A stretch of 39,509 bases of DNA from a virus. Made by a program: the position numbers and the translations under genes. The notes below the pieces were generated by a model, which was not told the DNA's origin, did no database searches, and saw only the letters and a list, made by a program, of their open reading frames with translations. Positions 21,965-30,211 of the stretch are shown here, piece by piece. The DNA is taken from positions 1 to 39,509 of IMG/VR virus record IMGVR_UViG_3300021197_001432; one strand, 5' to 3'. Numbering within the stretch: the stretch's first letter is position 1; each line of letters opens with the position of its first letter.

Positions 21965-22735
21965 TTACGCTCCCCCAGCCAACATGAACGGCAGCTTGAG
22001 ATAATCAAACAGCCCCGGATTTTTTTGCTCGGTCATTGACTCTGGCGCGGGCGTCACGCCCATCGTCGTGTTTGGCACGGTCAGCGCATTTGCTGGCGCG
22101 CCGGTGTAGCCTGCAAACTGATTTTTTGCTGCGTCAATCAGAAGCTGCTGTAAGCCCTGCTGCATTGCCCCGTCGCGCATCTGTTGCTGGCTAACCGCTT
22201 GGCCTGTGTTAAACGCTTGATTGCTCAGCGCGCCAAGCTGATTGGTCGCTGACAACCTCTGCTGCGCGCCCTGCAAGCCAGAGTTCACGTCAAACTGTGA
22301 TGCACCGAGCGCTGTGTTGAAGCCCTGCTGACGCATTGCATTTGCCGCATCAGCCGCTGTGCGCGCGTAGTTTTTGCGCGTTTCTGCCTCTGCAATGCCG
22401 TGCCTCGATCCGCCAAAGGCGTTGGCCGCTGTGGCATCTGCGCCCATCTGGTTGAGCGATTGCTGCTGCATGTCGCCAAGATCGCTCAGCGTGCGCTGCA
22501 CCACTTGGTTTTCGTAGGGGTTGGCATAGTTTGCCATGCCAGCCGCAGCGGTCATTGGCGTGTATTGCATCCCTGCCTGCGCGCCTAGCATGGACTGCTG
22601 TAATCCGCCGGCTGCCGCGTTGTTGATGTTGAACCCGTTCTGCGGAGCTAAAGGCTGAACGCCGCCAATCCCGCCTTTGCCTGTCGGCGTCGCGGGCACT
22701 GGCTGTCCGCCACCTGATAAGCCTTGCTGTGACAT
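21965..22735 (-). CDS. Internal virion/ejection protein (256 aa)
   Basis: Low-complexity N-terminus (Gly, Pro, Gln), then YANPYENQVVQRTLSDL and QQSLNQMGADATAANAFGGS (about 70-110), a pattern known from DNA-transfer and internal virion proteins of podoviruses, followed by Ala/Gln-rich helices and a C-terminus with LFDYLKLPFMLAGGA. The start overlaps the upstream stop as TAATG. Confidence 0.7.
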   Translation of the reverse strand: MSQQGLSGGGQPVPATPTGKGGIGGVQPLAPQNGFNINNAAAGGLQQSMLGAQAGMQYTPMTAAAGMANYANPYENQVVQRTLSDLGDMQQQSLNQMGADATAANAFGGSRHGIAEAETRKNYARTAADAANAMRQQGFNTALGASQFDVNSGLQGAQQRLSATNQLGALSNQAFNTGQAVSQQQMRDGAMQQGLQQLLIDAAKNQFAGYTGAPANALTVPNTTMGVTPAPESMTEQKNPGLFDYLKLPFMLAGGA

Positions 22736-23463
22736 TAAAATGGCCCTCTAAATTTATCAAAGAAGCTTGTGGACGCGCCCTCCGCCTTGCTGCGTGGCCG
22801 CAAGCTGCTCCCCGGTGCTGTGTGCGTGCGGTCGTATCCGCCAGTGGTCGGGTTATAGACTGAGCCAGCGCCTGCGTTGTTCGCCATTGAGCTGACCGTC
22901 GGGGTAAAAAACAAACTGTCCAGAATTCCCGGTTGCTCAGCGCCAGCAATGTGGTCTGTGACCAGATCGCTGCCCTTGTAGGTTTGGCCGTTGTGGACGT
23001 AATCAGGCGGTGGCGGCGGGATATACGGGCCAGAGCTGCCGCTTGAGCTGCTCGCCGCCACAGGCGGGGCAGGGGGCGCGTAGTTTGGTTCGCCCGTCAC
23101 AGGGTCAACAAAGAAACTATCAATATATTCAGCCTGTCCTGGTCGCGCCGATCTGAATTCTTCAAGCGCTTGCTCATAAAGTGGCATGGAGGAATAACCC
23201 AAGACACCGCCTGCATATTCGGTTGCTTCTGGCATGCCAGATGTCTCTGGCACATTTAGACCAAAGGCGCTTGCCGTGTCGTTGGTGTTCATCATCGCCG
23301 CTAGTTGGGCTGGCGTGAAGGCGGCAACGTCAGGGCCATAATTAGGGGCATAGCCAACCTCGCTAACCATGTCGGCCTTTTGTAAATTCCGCCTTGCCGC
23401 ATCTTCAATGTACTGCGGCACTGAAACCTCTGAGGTTTGCGATCCGCCTTTGCCACCGCTCAT
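22735..23463 (-). CDS. Virion protein with proline-rich linker (242 aa)
   Basis: VPQYIEDAARRNLQKADMVS at the start and GYAPNYGPDVAAFTPAQLAA after it match the N-terminal domain of marine podovirus structural proteins that precede the internal proteins. A linker rich in Pro and Ser is at about 130-155. No enzyme motif. ATG 23463 is used rather than the longer frame from 23535, which overlaps the preceding gene. Confidence 0.65.
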   Translation of the reverse strand: MSGGKGGSQTSEVSVPQYIEDAARRNLQKADMVSEVGYAPNYGPDVAAFTPAQLAAMMNTNDTASAFGLNVPETSGMPEATEYAGGVLGYSSMPLYEQALEEFRSARPGQAEYIDSFFVDPVTGEPNYAPPAPPVAASSSSGSSGPYIPPPPPDYVHNGQTYKGSDLVTDHIAGAEQPGILDSLFFTPTVSSMANNAGAGSVYNPTTGGYDRTHTAPGSSLRPRSKAEGASTSFFDKFRGPF

Positions 23464-23464
23464 T

Positions 23465-23833
23465 CTATATCTCCTTTTGGTAGGATGCGTGCAGCGGCGT
23501 CCAGCCGTATTCTGCCAATGGCTTTTTCCAACCAAAGCGACCTGTCATCGTCAGAGCCGCGCATTCCTGTTGTTGTGCCCAATTTATCACATCCGCGTGC
23601 ATATCCATAATTTGGCTGAGTTCGCCCCCGCCAAGAAATATGTTTAAAACGCGCTTTTTTGGATAGTTGATAATCTCCGAAATGAGGCATCCATCCGGGG
23701 CAGGCCAGAGCTGCATCGTGCCTTTATAGATGCCCTCGCACACGTCGATAAAATCGTGAGTGCCTGCGGAGTATTCCAGCGCCGCCTCGATCCACGGGCG
23801 GCAACGATCCAGCTCTGATTGCAGCTCTACCAT
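23465..23833 (-). CDS. Small virion-associated protein, possible GNAT-like fold (122 aa)
   Basis: ELDRCRPWIEAALEYSAGTH, GTMQLWPAPDGCLISEI, and LNIFLGGGELSQIMDM followed by GRFGWKKPLAEYGW match a family of small marine phage proteins encoded near internal virion genes; the sheet-helix order is like an acetyltransferase fold, comparable in place to T7 internal protein A. Whether it is an active enzyme is unknown. ATG 23833 overlaps the upstream stop; a longer start at 23896 is possible. Confidence 0.6.
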   Translation of the reverse strand: MVELQSELDRCRPWIEAALEYSAGTHDFIDVCEGIYKGTMQLWPAPDGCLISEIINYPKKRVLNIFLGGGELSQIMDMHADVINWAQQQECAALTMTGRFGWKKPLAEYGWTPLHASYQKEI

Positions 23834-24183
23834 GAACCACCAGTGAGCGCCGCGCGCTTCCATATGTTTGCCGATCCATCGTGTGAAGCCGTGCAAACGT
23901 AGATGTAATTTGCGTCAAACGAGATCATGCCAGATTTATCACCGGCAGCTCCGACGCTTGAAGCGGGCACAGAGACTTTCACAAGCACCTCCAGAAAAGC
24001 GTTGCTTGATGAAACCACTGGATATTTGTTTTGCTCGTCCCACAAAATGACGCCGTTTTCCGATGGGTTGTCATCGCTTGTCTTGGTATAGAGTTTTGCC
24101 GCCTGTCGCTGGATCGCCGCAGTAAATTGGCGCGCCCATGCTTTCCAGTCAGGGCCGAGCGGTGGAAAAACAGGTGACGGCAT
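23827..24183 (-). CDS. Tail-hub virion protein with GDxxGxIxFDxxYIYVC motif (118 aa)
   Basis: The C-terminal segment GDKSGMISFDANYIYVCTA, followed by DGSANIWKRAAL, is a motif repeated in many marine phage structural proteins and looks like a small beta domain for protein contacts. The N-terminus is helical. The start overlaps the stop of the gp10-like gene as TAATG. It is probably part of the tail hub. Confidence 0.65.
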   Translation of the reverse strand: MPSPVFPPLGPDWKAWARQFTAAIQRQAAKLYTKTSDDNPSENGVILWDEQNKYPVVSSSNAFLEVLVKVSVPASSVGAAGDKSGMISFDANYIYVCTASHDGSANIWKRAALTGGSW

Positions 24184-25661
24184 TATCGAGTACCCCGCGC
24201 CTTAGTTTCAACGCGCATCGTCCCGACGCGCCAATCAGCCTGACGTGCCGCGTCTATCCGCATGCGCGCCTGCCGCCCGGTAAATCTGACCGACGTGGGG
24301 TTCGCCATGGTGAAAGGCCCATAGCTGCGCTCGGTGTCGTTGGGGTGCAGCCGCGTCTTGAACGTGGCGGTGACATCGCCCTGCGTTTGCTCATCGGGGA
24401 TCAGCTTGGTGACGCTCATAACTTGCTCGCCAGTGCCAATGGAGAACGGGCCGGTTTCAGCGTAGATCGGCGCGCTGTCATAGTTTAGACCGACCTCATG
24501 CTCAATCACGTTGCCCGTCGTTGTCATCATCAGCGGATATTTGAATATGCCGCGATCCACGCCAGTTGAACGTGACAGCTCGCCTGTCATCCAGTGATTT
24601 TCTTTATAATCAAACGCCACATAGCTGTCGATTTCAGTGCTGTCATTGCTGCAATAGAACCACCAGACCTCACCAAACTGGCTGTTTGTTATCGCCCAAG
24701 TTTTGCTGACTTGCGCGGGGTTGATGTCGGCAAAAACATAATCGTGAACCTCGCAGGGGATTTCCTGCACGCTGTTGCCGTCAAACCCGTAAAAGCCGCG
24801 CTGACCCATCCACAGCACGCCTGTGTCCACGTCCACTGCGGCCTTGCGTGAAATGATCCCACAGGCCGTTCCAACGCGCTCCACCCCAAACACATACGGC
24901 GGCCCTTGGTATCGCATCGTGTGGGCGTCTATATCGGTCAGGACAAGCGTTTGGCCGCGCGTCCTCACCGCAGTCATTATTCGGCCAGATGTTTGCAGCT
25001 CAATGTCACCCGCTTCATTTGTCGCGGCGGCTGTCCAAACAGTGTTGTTTTCGCGGTCACACCACTGCAACTTGCGTGGGTTGCCGCCCGCGCCAAGCGC
25101 CACCAGGAAACGCTCCTCTGTGACGATCAAACCGAGGTTTGAGGTCGGCGCATTGGTAATTGCTGCGGCCACCGCCGAGGTGTTGAGCTGCCATTCGTAC
25201 AGCTTGCCATCGCTGTGCGAGCAGGCGACGAGATATTCGCCCCAGTTGTCTAGAGCAAAGGTGCTGCACTCCGAATAGTTGCCGGTATCCGGGCGCGACG
25301 TTCCGTAATAACTTGTGCCGTAAGTGCTGTTTCCGTACCCCGTTAAGACCGCCGCAGTTAGCAGCCCATTGGTAAATCCTACGGGCGTGATGGTGTACGC
25401 CGTTCCACCTTGGTTTACGACCTTGAGTTGGTTATATGCGCCGATGGCAAGCCAACTGCTAGAGTTGTTTGTGATCCAAGAGTGACTGCCGCGCGCAACT
25501 GTATTTATTGCGCCGGTTGATCGAGTGCGCCAACCGCCAACAGGGCGCAGCGATCCGTCCCTCCACCGCACAAGGCTTGCGTCACGCCAACGGCCAAAGG
25601 CGTCGAGGTCAGTGCCGTTGCGGTAAACCCCTGCGGGTATATCAAGAGGGACTAAAGTCAT
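24183..25661 (-). CDS. Tail-hub/DNA-stabilization protein, P22 gp10-like (492 aa)
   Basis: Starts LVPLDIPAGVYRNGTDLDAF, then RWRDASLVRWRDGSLRPVGGW, a signature of P22 gp10-type tail accessory proteins that close the portal channel and hold packaged DNA. The rest is beta-rich with repeated W and G motifs as in a beta-propeller, for example VLWMGQRGFYGFDGNSVQEI. Length matches the family. It overlaps the collar-type fibre gene by ATGA. Confidence 0.82.
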   Translation of the reverse strand: MTLVPLDIPAGVYRNGTDLDAFGRWRDASLVRWRDGSLRPVGGWRTRSTGAINTVARGSHSWITNNSSSWLAIGAYNQLKVVNQGGTAYTITPVGFTNGLLTAAVLTGYGNSTYGTSYYGTSRPDTGNYSECSTFALDNWGEYLVACSHSDGKLYEWQLNTSAVAAAITNAPTSNLGLIVTEERFLVALGAGGNPRKLQWCDRENNTVWTAAATNEAGDIELQTSGRIMTAVRTRGQTLVLTDIDAHTMRYQGPPYVFGVERVGTACGIISRKAAVDVDTGVLWMGQRGFYGFDGNSVQEIPCEVHDYVFADINPAQVSKTWAITNSQFGEVWWFYCSNDSTEIDSYVAFDYKENHWMTGELSRSTGVDRGIFKYPLMMTTTGNVIEHEVGLNYDSAPIYAETGPFSIGTGEQVMSVTKLIPDEQTQGDVTATFKTRLHPNDTERSYGPFTMANPTSVRFTGRQARMRIDAARQADWRVGTMRVETKARGTR

Positions 25662-26374
25662 GTTTTCATTATATACGCGAGCGCCATGTAGGAAGGGCGA
25701 TTGTCGATTGCATTGCCGGAGCCAGTTGCGCCTGTTATTCCAGAAACCGTATGCGCGTGTGCGCCGCCGCTGGCTATGGATATGCCTGTTGTTGCGCTAT
25801 TGGTTGTTGCGTTTGAGCCAGAGCCGTCCCAGCCGTCACCGCCGCCGCCGCTGTCGCCCTGGTTAATGGTATGACTATGGCCGGGGTCTGTGACGCTGTG
25901 CGTGTGTGCCCCTGCGCTGGCAGCGGCTAGTGAGCCACTACTGTGGGTGTGGCTTGGTAGGTTGCCCTCTGCGATGGTCAGGCTGTTTGTGCCGCCTGTG
26001 CTTAGCTCGTTGCTAGCGCCAGCGCCCATGATAAACTTATCTGTAAGGTTTGGCGTGCTATTCGAGCCGTCGCAAAGAACCCAGCCCGTAGGGATCGCCG
26101 AGGTCTGACCGCTCCACATGACGATCACGCCAGATGGGACAAGTGACGTTTGGCCTGCTAACAAGTTAATTTCAGCCGCTGACGCAGTGACCGCCGTGCC
26201 GCTCACCTTCCAGGATCCGGCAGTGAGATTGGGCGTGATAGCGGCCGCACCTGTCAGCGCGTTGTGCAACGTGCTGTCGATGCTGTCCCAGTTTGCGTTT
26301 AAATCCGTGCCCCAGCTATTCGTTGAGCCGCCAACAGTTGGCTTGTTAAAGTTGTAGTTTGTCGTCGTTGCCAT
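25658..26374 (-). CDS. Tail fibre with phage collar domain (238 aa)
   Basis: A short N-terminal attachment part, then the collar domain: SGVIVMWSGQTSAIPTGWVL followed by CDGSNSTPNLTDKFIMGAG, His-rich repeats (NLPSHTHSSGS, AGAHTHSVTDPGHSHT) and the family end NRPSYMALAYIMKT. Proteins of this family are trimeric fibres, and the His-x-His motifs can bind metal. Probable part of the receptor-binding tail tip. Confidence 0.85.
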   Translation of the reverse strand: MATTTNYNFNKPTVGGSTNSWGTDLNANWDSIDSTLHNALTGAAAITPNLTAGSWKVSGTAVTASAAEINLLAGQTSLVPSGVIVMWSGQTSAIPTGWVLCDGSNSTPNLTDKFIMGAGASNELSTGGTNSLTIAEGNLPSHTHSSGSLAAASAGAHTHSVTDPGHSHTINQGDSGGGGDGWDGSGSNATTNSATTGISIASGGAHAHTVSGITGATGSGNAIDNRPSYMALAYIMKT

Positions 26375-26420
26375 CGGTTTACTCCGTTTGGTCTATTATA
26401 TATCAGAACGGTTAAAACGC

Positions 26421-28250
26421 CTAAGCGGCCTGTGCCCACGTTTCTGATTGGTTTTGCTGGGTAACCCACTCTTCAGCGGTAGACGGCTGCCGTGTCCACG
26501 TTTCACTGCCGCTTGTTTGCTCAGTCCACACTTCAGCGGTAGACGGCTGGTCTGTCCACGTTTCGGCGGCCTCTAGCACACTTACCCAGCCGCCAAATTT
26601 TACATTGTTTGTAATTAACGTAAACTCGCCAGAGGCTAGAATAATTTTGTTTACAAGGCCAAAAGTGACAGCTTGCCCCGACAAAGCAAACGAGGCACTG
26701 CTTGCAGCTATTAATCTTCCAGTATTTAAATTGGCCGCGTTTAAACTTACACTAAACGATCCATTGGCCGCGCTCACCTTTGCGCTTCTATTAAATTGCA
26801 CAGATTGGCCCGTTTTTACAAAAGCCGAGGTTTCTGCGGTTAATTGGATTGCCCTGTTTAAATTCGCTGCTTGGCCCGTCGCTGCAAACGAACCAGACCC
26901 TAGTGAAATGTTTGAAGCAGACCCGAAAGGAATAGATTGCCCAGATAGATTGAACGCTTGGGTTTCTACTTCTAGCGTTAATGATTTTTTAAGAGATACA
27001 GCTTGACCAGAGAGAGAGGTAGAGCCAGAGCCAGCAGTTAGATTAATCTCTCTATTTAAGTTTGCTGCCTGACTAGTAAGAGTAAACGATCCGTTTGCAG
27101 CATCTAGTTTGGCTGCTTCAGTCTGCTCAAAGCTAACCGCCTGACCAGATAAGCTGAAAGAACCACGCTCTGCTTCTAACTTAACTGACTTTTTAAGCGT
27201 AACAGTTTGGCCCGAAAGCGAGAACGATCCTGATGAAAAGCCCTCAGAAATATCTATGTCAATTTGCTGACCGCTTAAACTAAACGTGCCATTGGCAATG
27301 CTTAGTGTTAGCACTTTAGTGCTGCCAAAGTTTACAGCTTGACCAGATAAACTAAACGTACCGCGCGCTGCTTCTATTTTCTTAGCAGCATTTAAGTCTG
27401 CGTCTTTTCCAGAGACAACAAAGGAGCCATTATTAGCTGCAATGTTTAAAGATTTACCAAATGTAATAGATTGCCCAGAAAGGCTAAACGTACCTGAAGC
27501 AACAGATAAAGAATAAGCATTGCCAAATGTTACAGGTCTTCCTGTTAATACAAAACTTCCGCTTGCAGCTATAACCTTTAAACTTTTTACAAGACTTAAA
27601 CTTTGCCCTGTTAATGCAAAAGTTCCAGAGCCAGAGCTAATGACCTTACCTTTATCAAGGTCAACAGCTTGGCCTGTTGCAGAGAAAGAACCATTAGAAG
27701 CAGATAGATTAAGTGACTTTACTAATCCAGTATCTTGACCCGTAACGGTAAAGCCCCCATGCGGCGTAACCTCAGTAATAAGTTTGGCTGCGCCGTGTAA
27801 ACTGAGGGCAAAAGTACCATTGGATGCAGTTATGTTAAGGGCTTTTGCTAGAGAAACAGACTGCCCAGTTAAACTAAATGAGCCATTGCTTGCACTCATC
27901 TTAGGCGATTTGTCTAAATCAACTGACTGACCTGTTAGTGCAAAGCTGCCATTTGACGCGCTTATTTTTTGAGCTTTGTTTAGCCCTGTTGATTGTCCTG
28001 TTAAAGTAAAGCTGCCATTTGAAGCTGAAATCTTTGCTGCTTTGTCTAAGTCTACAGCTTGACCTGTTAGGTTAAATGACCCTGAAACTAGGGCAATCTT
28101 TCTGTTAACATTTAATAAGGCAGCTTGACCAGTAAGAGCAAATGATCCGGCATTAACTGAAAGCGTAAAAAATCTTTCAGTTACCCTTGTATCCCCATTC
28201 TCAAGAATACGGGTGTCTGATGCTTCCGTTATGCGGAACCCATTAGCCAT
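26421..28250 (-). CDS. Repeat-rich fibre/adhesin, about 24 copies of a GSFxLTGQ unit (609 aa)
   Basis: From about residue 32 the protein is built of about 24 units of some 21-24 residues, each with G-(S/T)-F-x-(L/V)-(T/S)-G-Q and an alternating hydrophobic segment, which suggests a beta-stranded stalk. It ends with about five ten-residue W units (AETWTDQPST, AEVWTEQTSG and so on). The N-terminus FRITEASDTRILENG looks like an attachment domain. Codons are richer in A and T than in the head genes. Probably a tail or head surface fibre. Start overlaps a 14-aa frame (TAATG). Confidence 0.7.
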   Translation of the reverse strand: MANGFRITEASDTRILENGDTRVTERFFTLSVNAGSFALTGQAALLNVNRKIALVSGSFNLTGQAVDLDKAAKISASNGSFTLTGQSTGLNKAQKISASNGSFALTGQSVDLDKSPKMSASNGSFSLTGQSVSLAKALNITASNGTFALSLHGAAKLITEVTPHGGFTVTGQDTGLVKSLNLSASNGSFSATGQAVDLDKGKVISSGSGTFALTGQSLSLVKSLKVIAASGSFVLTGRPVTFGNAYSLSVASGTFSLSGQSITFGKSLNIAANNGSFVVSGKDADLNAAKKIEAARGTFSLSGQAVNFGSTKVLTLSIANGTFSLSGQQIDIDISEGFSSGSFSLSGQTVTLKKSVKLEAERGSFSLSGQAVSFEQTEAAKLDAANGSFTLTSQAANLNREINLTAGSGSTSLSGQAVSLKKSLTLEVETQAFNLSGQSIPFGSASNISLGSGSFAATGQAANLNRAIQLTAETSAFVKTGQSVQFNRSAKVSAANGSFSVSLNAANLNTGRLIAASSASFALSGQAVTFGLVNKIILASGEFTLITNNVKFGGWVSVLEAAETWTDQPSTAEVWTEQTSGSETWTRQPSTAEEWVTQQNQSETWAQAA

Positions 28251-28294
28251 TAGTCAGCCTTTTGTATTGTATGTGTACCTGCCTCAACCGTCAT
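28250..28294 (-). CDS. 14-aa micro-ORF at a fibre cassette junction
   Basis: The frame (TVEAGTHTIQKAD after Met) starts in the conserved GCATGA junction and ends overlapping the next ATG as TAATG. It may be the remnant of a lost fibre gene or only a coupling device. Confidence 0.3.
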   Translation of the reverse strand: MTVEAGTHTIQKAD

Positions 28295-28680
28295 GCTAAG
28301 TCTCCCAAGGCCAAGAACTGTGCCGTAGTGTCTGCATAGGCAAGGGCATTGAAATACTGTACGGAATAATGAGCAGTTGTACTACTGTTACAAAAGATAA
28401 ATGCGCCATCACCGTGCGAAAAAGACCCTATCCCTTTAGATTGCCCCGCACCGCCCAAAGCTGGATTTGCAAAGTTGTTTGTATAATTAAACTGCTTACC
28501 ATTTGTACCGTTGTCCGTAACCGAACTTACGTTGAATGACCCTGATGATGTTATTGATCCCGCAGCATTACAGTCTCCCCAAGCCTTAGCTGACCCATTG
28601 ACTACATAGCCAGTAGCAACTGTATCTGTACCATCAGTTACATTGTGTTGAAACTGAGATAGGTTTAAAGCCCTTCCCAT
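28291..28680 (-). CDS. Fibre paralogue 4 of a tandem set (129 aa)
   Basis: Member of the set of four small paralogues that share an AKAWxxx-x(n)-NVSS(I/V)TDN-G core and end in G-D-L-A. Here the core reads AKAWGDCNA then FNVSSVTDN. The rest (from about 60) is unrelated to the other copies and would carry specificity. Small beta-rich phage surface proteins of this type are common in marine phages, as fibre or decoration proteins. Ribosome site GGAG before the ATG; ends in the conserved junction. Confidence 0.65.
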   Translation of the reverse strand: MGRALNLSQFQHNVTDGTDTVATGYVVNGSAKAWGDCNAAGSITSSGSFNVSSVTDNGTNGKQFNYTNNFANPALGGAGQSKGIGSFSHGDGAFIFCNSSTTAHYSVQYFNALAYADTTAQFLALGDLA

Positions 28681-28681
28681 A

Positions 28682-29029
28682 CTATTCTCCTAGCAAGACC
28701 GCCAATGTCAGCGCCTTTAGTGCATCAGGTGTGCTTGCCGCCGCAATACGACTGTCTGCTGTAATGTCACGAAGCGTTGCCTTCTGCGTGGCAATAGCAC
28801 CTGCGCCAGAGCCAGCCTCCAAAGCCTTCATGTAAGACACATCCAATGCTTCCAGACGTGGCTTGCGTTGAGCACGAAGATTGTCTTTGTGGATGTCTCT
28901 GGCCTTTGCCATGTCCACCTCAATGACTGCCTCGTTGTACCGCCAAGCGCCCCGAAAGGTGCGGTCAGTTGGAACTGTAAGAGATGACGCATCACGAACA
29001 TCTCCGTTTATGTTTATGTACGTTGTCAT
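28682..29029 (-). CDS. Tail-fibre-associated protein with PTDRxFRxAW motif (115 aa)
   Basis: The N-terminal beta strand (TTYININGDVRDASSLTV) and VPTDRTFRGAWRYN are followed by a helical part (AKARDIHKDNLRAQRKPR and later helices). Such proteins follow fibre genes in marine phages and may be fibre assembly or tail proteins. The same PTDRxFRxAW motif is at the C-terminus of the next gene upstream. ATG 29029 forms ATGA with the upstream stop. Confidence 0.6.
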   Translation of the reverse strand: MTTYININGDVRDASSLTVPTDRTFRGAWRYNEAVIEVDMAKARDIHKDNLRAQRKPRLEALDVSYMKALEAGSGAGAIATQKATLRDITADSRIAAASTPDALKALTLAVLLGE

Positions 29030-29439
29030 GCTGCAATTCTCCAAGCATTCCTAAAGCTGCGGTCGGTTGGTATTAGTTCAACAGGGACGATCCGCATTAT
29101 CGTTCTGTTGCCTTTGTAGTCTCGCCACACAGAGGGGCAGATGTCTTTCATAATGAGATACTCAATGGCTTCTTCTTCTGACATAGGGCCAATGGGTTCT
29201 GCGTATGGATGCTCTTTGTGCTGTCCGTCAGCCACATCCCTGTCACGTTGATAAGTCTGTATGTCTGGGAGGATGTTGCCAGCTAAAGCACAGGCCAACC
29301 AATTCGGATCAGGGCATAGCACCTTGGCAGGTTCGTCTGGTGTAGAAGGGTCTTCAAACACAACACGATACTTAGACTGCACTGGCGCAAGGCGGCTTTT
29401 AGCTTCTGCTAGTCTATCCCATAGATGTCCGTGGGTCAT
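29026..29439 (-). CDS. Fibre-cassette protein with C-terminal PTDRSFRNAW (137 aa)
   Basis: Starts HGHLWDRLAEAKSRLAPVQS, contains LCPDPNWLACALAGNILPD and an acidic helix (MSEEEAIEYLIMKDICPSVW), and ends with ELIPTDRSFRNAWRIAA. It shares only the last motif with the downstream gene. It lies inside the paralogue array, in the same junction format (GGAG-N9-ATGA at its end). Possible fibre chaperone or assembly protein. Confidence 0.55.
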   Translation of the reverse strand: MTHGHLWDRLAEAKSRLAPVQSKYRVVFEDPSTPDEPAKVLCPDPNWLACALAGNILPDIQTYQRDRDVADGQHKEHPYAEPIGPMSEEEAIEYLIMKDICPSVWRDYKGNRTIMRIVPVELIPTDRSFRNAWRIAA

Positions 29440-29807
29440 GCTAAGTCTCCGTGGATTGAAACGTGAATTGCAGGGGTGTCAAAAGAACTAAAATTTTCTT
29501 TATAAGAAATTATACGAACAGAGCCAACGTATCTTTGGTCATAGTCCATAACACCGCCGTACTGTCCGTTTCTTTCTCGGTTGGCTGTAAAGGCATACCC
29601 AACACTATCCATATTGCTTGTATAGTTAGCAGAGAAATCTCCTGTTGCATTGTCCGTAATTGAACTTACGTTTCCGTTGCTATCACGAATAGCAACCGTC
29701 CCTGTGCCATTAAAATTCACCCAAGCCTTTGCAGACCCATTGACCACATAGCTTGTGCCGACCGTTGTTGTTCCGTCTGTGATGTTGGAAACGTTTAATG
29801 TACTCAT
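29436..29807 (-). CDS. Fibre paralogue 3 of the tandem set (123 aa)
   Basis: Clearest copy of the shared core: AKAWVNFNGTGTVAIRDS followed by NVSSITDNATGDFSANY. The C-terminal half is different from the other copies, and it ends HGDLA inside the conserved junction. Starts at the ATGA of the paralogue before it. The core pattern is widespread in marine phage fibre proteins. Confidence 0.68.
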   Translation of the reverse strand: MSTLNVSNITDGTTTVGTSYVVNGSAKAWVNFNGTGTVAIRDSNGNVSSITDNATGDFSANYTSNMDSVGYAFTANRERNGQYGGVMDYDQRYVGSVRIISYKENFSSFDTPAIHVSIHGDLA

Positions 29808-30211
29808 GCTAAGTCTCCCATATACATAGCGGAAGCATACTCAACATCTAAAGCACCACCATTTGACGAAGCACTTGCGCCATATAATGCACGCATCCTA
29901 CACGCACTAGACGTTAAAGACGTTGCGGTGTTGTCACCGTTTACGGCTAAGCCAAAACCTATTGGCCCTCTTGCGTGAGCGCTTTCACAAGTGCAACTTG
30001 AAGGTATTGAGTAGCTTGCATTTCCAAAGCTGCTAGAGAACGTGACAGTCGTATCTCCATCCGCATTATCCGTTAAACTAGAGGTGTTAAGACTATCACG
30101 GTATGTCACGCCAGTTTGGTCTATATTAACCCAAGCCGCCGCAATTCCTGACACTGCACGACTAGCTGTTTCACCTGTCTTTTTAATATTGGTGACCGTT
30201 ATCGTACTCAT
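29804..30211 (-). CDS. Fibre paralogue 2 of the tandem set (135 aa)
   Basis: Core reads AAAWVNIDQTGVTYRDSLNT then SSLTDNADGDTTVTFSSSF. The distal half has a Cys-containing region (SSCTCESAHARG) not found in the other copies, and it ends MGDLA. Same size and junction format as its neighbours, so probably a recent or maintained duplicate with a changed surface. Confidence 0.68.
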   Translation of the reverse strand: MSTITVTNIKKTGETASRAVSGIAAAWVNIDQTGVTYRDSLNTSSLTDNADGDTTVTFSSSFGNASYSIPSSCTCESAHARGPIGFGLAVNGDNTATSLTSSACRMRALYGASASSNGGALDVEYASAMYMGDLA

